Translations under genes and position numbers: made by a program
Assembly: GCF_002933855.1 (NCBI RefSeq)
Contig: NZ_BFAQ01000032.1
Location: forward strand, 14,083 to 78,082
Length of the DNA stretch: 64,000 nucleotides
From: Vibrio penaeicida
Lineage (GTDB): Bacteria; Pseudomonadota; Gammaproteobacteria; Enterobacterales; Vibrionaceae
Direction of reading: 5' to 3'
Notes under the pieces: model-generated
What the model was told of the DNA's origin: nothing
The model's database searches: none
What the model saw: the letters and a program-made list of their open reading frames with translations, nothing else
In this document: piece after piece, positions 61,691 through 64,000 of the stretch
How the letters are laid out: each line of letters begins with the position of its first letter
Position numbering within the stretch: position 1 is the stretch's first letter

Positions 61691-62018
61691 AGAATTTCCT
61701 TATTGAGGCAGACGTTATTATTGATATAACTCTAAAGTGCCTGAAATGGGGGAGAAATCCTAGAGGGGAGGGTGAAAAAGCCGCTGGGTCTAGCGGCTTC
61801 TTGATTTGGTTTTGGGCATTTATGAGTTACGACTTTTGGGGTAATCTAATTTTTCGGATTATTCCAAGTATTGCAAATATGCGGCCAGCCTACGTGCAAT
61901 TAGCCAAATTTCTTTATCAACTACAGTTGTAAAACTTCCAATATAGAGAGCCATTTACCTAAGTCTCTACAACTATGCGCATTCTGTCTTAGCCAAAGTA
62001 ACAAGCCACAGTTCTTGA
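61691..62018. other. Gap between the long Nudix gene and the 62-kb cluster
   Basis: It holds the start region of the Nudix gene, a terminator (61778-61799) and AT-rich DNA. I see no protein-coding frame I would defend between 61800 and 62018. Confidence 0.5.
61778..61799 (-). terminator. Terminator of the 62-63.6 kb cluster
   Basis: AAGCCGCT-GGGTCT-AGCGGCTT is a perfect 8-bp stem with TTTTTC after it on the minus strand, so it ends transcripts coming from the cluster on the right. On the plus strand the tail is only weakly T-rich. Confidence 0.8.
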
Positions 62019-62171
62019 CTAACCTCTTTTTAACTCGCTTGGCAGAAAAGCGTTTATCTCAGCATCTGAGAAAGTCATATCCTCTTTTTTCTGCAAGGCA
62101 TCCTGGGCTTTTGTATATGCCTTGAAATTAGTGCTTGGTGAACCTACGTATATTGAATGTAAGTCGCCCAC
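62019..62171 (-). other. In-frame reading frame past the lipoprotein stop (possible small gene or lost C-terminus)
   Basis: After the lipoprotein TAA the same frame stays open for 62 codons. It encodes a TSTTGAGRRDR leader, then LVGDLHSIYVGSPS, NFKAYTKAQDALQK and MTFSDAEINAFLPSELKRG, which look like real protein. The 50-aa version starts at a GTG (62171) close behind AGATAGG. Either a small separate gene or the C-terminus of an ancestral longer protein cut by the stop codon. Confidence 0.4.
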
Positions 62172-62207
62172 CAGCCTATCTCTTCTTCCTGCACCTGTTG
62201 TAGAGGT

Positions 62208-62681
62208 TTACTCCCAGCCCTGAGGTCTGTTAACAGAGACAAGTATTTTTCTCTTATCAACCATCACAGACTCCGCTTTTTCCAATGGCACTATGAGCTC
62301 ACGGCGCTTCGCCTCAATCTCATCAGTCGCAACAAGCGCCCACTCTTTCACACCATTCAACTGAGCGAGCCTATTGGGTTTATCCACGGCAACAAAATCT
62401 TCGACTTGATTGTCATAAACCACTTTCCCCTGCGCCATTTCAATCAGCATTCCTTCAACTATCCAGTCTTCCAACAAAGCAGGCCCCCATTCGTTGTATA
62501 GATAGTCTTCGCGCTGTTTTTTGAGGACAGCGATATGTAGACGAACTAAGTCCACATTAGCCTGTTCCACATGAGTCATGTCCTTATCCACTTTGTAGGA
62601 CAGCTCTACTACTTCTTTGGGTATCGATGCCGAGCAAGCTGATAGAAGCAAAGAAAACATGACTATCCATAATGACTTCAT
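62208..62681 (-). CDS. Predicted lipoprotein, unknown function
   Basis: 157 aa. Lipoprotein signal MKSLWIVMFSLLLSACSASI with lipobox LSA-C at about residue 16. The rest is helical and charged, with long Glu/Lys/Val-rich helices, no known motif. The ATG overlaps the stop of the membrane-protein gene (ATGA) and has GGAGAAGC just before, so translation is coupled. Probably works with that membrane protein. Its end is followed in frame by 62 further open codons. Confidence 0.82.
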   Translation of the reverse strand: MKSLWIVMFSLLLSACSASIPKEVVELSYKVDKDMTHVEQANVDLVRLHIAVLKKQREDYLYNEWGPALLEDWIVEGMLIEMAQGKVVYDNQVEDFVAVDKPNRLAQLNGVKEWALVATDEIEAKRRELIVPLEKAESVMVDKRKILVSVNRPQGWE

Positions 62682-63445
62682 ATTGCTTCTCCTATAAAGA
62701 TGATGATCTGGGCGTTCACAGCATCAAAATTAAGTAGATACAGCGGCATTGCCAATGCTATGACCATCACACCTATCTTTTGAAGATTGTTTAGGAACCT
62801 CTGCTCCGCAGATGTTATTCGAATCGCATGAGACGCGAACACCGTAAGGAACAAAGCCCCTGCTTGGGTTATCGCAGTTAAAATAATTTGGAAAGGGAGG
62901 TAATCCAAGCGAATAGCCTCGATATAAGCTTTTAATCCTTGCCCCTTTAACGCTTGAACGACACTGACGTAGTAAGGGGCTATGGGCGATTGATAGATGG
63001 AATAAAGAATGTAAAACAGAACACCATAGGCTAGGGTCTTAATAAATTTTGTGTTCTTGGATTCAAAATATCCGAGAGTGAAAGCGACATTAAAAAGAAG
63101 GAATAATAGGCTAAATCCGAGAGCCCACTCTCGATGGCGGATATAGAGAATAGCGGCGATTACCCCTAGTACTCCAAAGATGAACACCTCACCGTCGCCT
63201 TGCGACTTCGGGGGCTGACCACCGTTGTAATTATGGTTGTGATTGGTAACGTTGTTACCATGGCCAATCTGGATATTACTATCATCGCTAGCCGATATCG
63301 TACCGCTATTCGAGACTTTAACATGGCTCTTTGACGGCCCCTCGCCCCTGCGAGAATCTGCGTTAAGTATTTTTGTCCAAACAATGCCAGCGATCGGGCC
63401 AATGAGAACCGCAAGCACGATTGGATCTGTCAGTAGATCTAACAT
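62678..63445 (-). CDS. Polytopic membrane protein with Asn/Gly/His-rich linker, unknown function
   Basis: 255 aa. An N-terminal membrane helix (VLAVLIGPIAGIVWTKIL) is followed by a linker at about residues 38-80 (SNSGTISASDDSNIQIGHGN, then NHNHNYNGG) of the kind seen in short beta-helix or self-assembling stretches. Four to five more helices follow (EVFIFGVLGVIAAILYI, ALGFSLLFLLFNVAFTLGYF, FQIILTAITQAGALFLTVFA, KIGVMVIALAMPLYLL). AGAAAGGT lies before the ATG. The family is not recognised. It could be part of a mobile or defence cassette, but no enzymatic domain shows it. Confidence 0.8.
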   Translation of the reverse strand: MLDLLTDPIVLAVLIGPIAGIVWTKILNADSRRGEGPSKSHVKVSNSGTISASDDSNIQIGHGNNVTNHNHNYNGGQPPKSQGDGEVFIFGVLGVIAAILYIRHREWALGFSLLFLLFNVAFTLGYFESKNTKFIKTLAYGVLFYILYSIYQSPIAPYYVSVVQALKGQGLKAYIEAIRLDYLPFQIILTAITQAGALFLTVFASHAIRITSAEQRFLNNLQKIGVMVIALAMPLYLLNFDAVNAQIIIFIGEAI

Positions 63446-63500
63446 AGGTATTGTACCTTTCTATAGGGCGGGTAACCCCGCCAAACTAAATTGATGTCAC

Positions 63501-63602
63501 TTATCTTGGGTATGAACGTTTATGCTTACAAACGTATTCGAGTCGGCCGAAACGGCGACGGACATACGCGCAAACATCAACGAGTTTTGGTCGGATACTC
63601 AT
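63501..63602 (-). CDS. 33-aa basic protein, unknown function
   Basis: The frame codes MSIRPKLVDVCAYVRRRFGR then LEYVCKHKRSYPR, very basic. GGAGG lies 8 nt before the ATG, a strong ribosome site for so small a gene. It precedes the membrane-protein gene by 55 bp on the same strand. Short R/K-rich proteins of this type occur in phage and satellite genomes, but I cannot place it. Confidence 0.5.
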   Translation of the reverse strand: MSIRPKLVDVCAYVRRRFGRLEYVCKHKRSYPR

Positions 63603-63784
63603 GAGAGATTCCTCCATACTTCTTAACAAAGAGGGAACTCAACGATTGAAGTGAATGCTATAGAAAGGTAATATCGCAATTCTCACCGAGCGATTGGGTT
63701 TCTATAGAGACCTGAGACCTCTTAGTGTTGGGTCTTGTAATCGATCACGCAAATGACGACTACATTTCACTTCACTAGTAAAAA

Positions 63785-63813
63785 GGCACTTTTAGTATTT
63801 TACTGAAAGTGCC
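63785..63813 (-). terminator. Terminator after the 56-aa gene
   Basis: GGCACTTTTAGTA-TTT-TACTGAAAGTGCC, about 13 bp with one G-T pair, followed on the minus strand by TTTTTACTAG. It lies 4 bp after the 56-aa gene stop. Confidence 0.85.
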
Positions 63814-63816
63814 CTT

Positions 63817-63987
63817 TTATTTTTCTTTGCGAACGCCTTTGAATGGCGTGCCATCTTGCTTCACACCCATAAAACGTCCTGTATTCGCATCACGCTTTAC
63901 CCAATGACCCGAAGGTGTTTGAGTTTGTGAACGTTCGCGAACCATACCATGACGACGGTTATCGCCTGTTTTTCCGTTAGTTGCCAT
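63817..63987 (-). CDS. 56-aa conserved basic protein
   Basis: The frame starts MATNGKTGDNRRHGMVRERS and ends DGTPFKGVRKEK. AGGAGGATCGA precedes the ATG, a strong ribosome site. The segments GKTGDNRRHG, HWVKRDANTGRF and PFKGVRKEK recall a widespread small-protein family of unknown function that I have seen in many proteobacteria. Followed by a strong terminator, so it is a single-gene unit. Confidence 0.75.
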   Translation of the reverse strand: MATNGKTGDNRRHGMVRERSQTQTPSGHWVKRDANTGRFMGVKQDGTPFKGVRKEK

Positions 63988-64000
63988 TCGATCCTCCTAC

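Larger units (their letters stand above)
63446..63816. other. Intergenic region upstream of the membrane-protein gene
   Basis: It holds a small ORF (63501-63602), a GC hairpin GGCGGG-TAAC-CCCGCC at 63467-63482, a 13-nt inverted repeat (CTATAGAAAGGTA, 63454-63466 versus 63658-63670), a TGAAGTGAA / TTCACTTCA pair (63647 and 63766), and the terminator at 63785-63813. Confidence 0.6.

Noticed and set aside
1..64000. tRNA, rRNA, CRISPR array, integrase or complete insertion sequence
   Set aside because: I looked for cloverleaf-like tRNA ends, regularly spaced repeats, and transposase or tyrosine-recombinase motifs in the translated frames and found none.

Overview
The window looks like chromosomal DNA from a marine gammaproteobacterium of the family Vibrionaceae, most likely a Vibrio. 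The evidence is the betIBA-proXWV operon next to a BCCT transporter, a DUF2860 gene beside a two-component system, the dnaX-ybaB-recR order, and a block (31.0-43.4 kb) with an E. coli-like order: yeaD-gapA-msrB, yeaC, ansA-sppA, ydjA, topB. A 264-bp structured intergenic repeat with 23-bp inverted ends also fits my memory of vibrios. I see no rRNA, tRNA, CRISPR array, complete insertion sequence or integrase.

Layout. (1) 1-2.1 kb: 3' part of dnaX, then ybaB and recR. (2) 2.1-6.6 kb: a DUF2799 lipoprotein, two Cys-cluster proteins, a LysR regulator convergent with a secreted SMP-30-like protein, and a TerB-like/BRCT protein. (3) 6.7-15.7 kb: osmoprotection, with a BCCT transporter and the operon betI-betB-betA-proX-proW-proV on the minus strand. 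Choline is imported and oxidised to glycine betaine under BetI control. (4) 16.3-25.9 kb: iron. ChaN-like lipoprotein, FhuB/FhuD/FhuC, a ferric reductase, a TonB-dependent siderophore receptor and an AraC regulator, with Fur-like boxes before chaN and the receptor gene. (5) 26-31 kb: rlmA, a small lipoprotein, DUF2860 and an RstA/RstB-like two-component system.

(6) 31-43.4 kb: conserved core block, including FadH-like dienoyl-CoA reductase and topoisomerase III. (7) 43.4-46.6 kb: a LysR regulator divergent from a variant AccD (probably a second copy), then a secreted MsrA-MsrB fusion. (8) 46.8-53.1 kb: a tight six-gene operon of unknown pathway: beta-hydroxyacid dehydrogenase, aldehyde dehydrogenase, serine-acetyltransferase-like enzyme, VOC protein, M20 amidohydrolase, LysR regulator. 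(9) 53.1-61.7 kb: mixed accessory metabolism (SDR, HDAC-family deacetylase plus Nudix, IclR with a SerC-like aminotransferase, MOSC protein, glutamine amidotransferase, AraC, long Nudix protein). (10) 61.8-64 kb: an unrecognised minus-strand cluster with a 33-aa basic ORF, a polytopic membrane protein with an Asn/Gly/His-rich linker, a lipoprotein, and a reading frame continuing past the lipoprotein stop; then a 56-aa gene.

Most unusual items: the variant AccD with substitutions around the carboxyltransferase active site, including the position matching E. coli Met203; the six-gene operon; the cloverleaf-like repeat; and the 62-63.6 kb cluster. Many starts were moved inward from the longest frame to the first start with a Shine-Dalgarno sequence or a signal peptide. 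All family names come from reading motifs, not from database searches.
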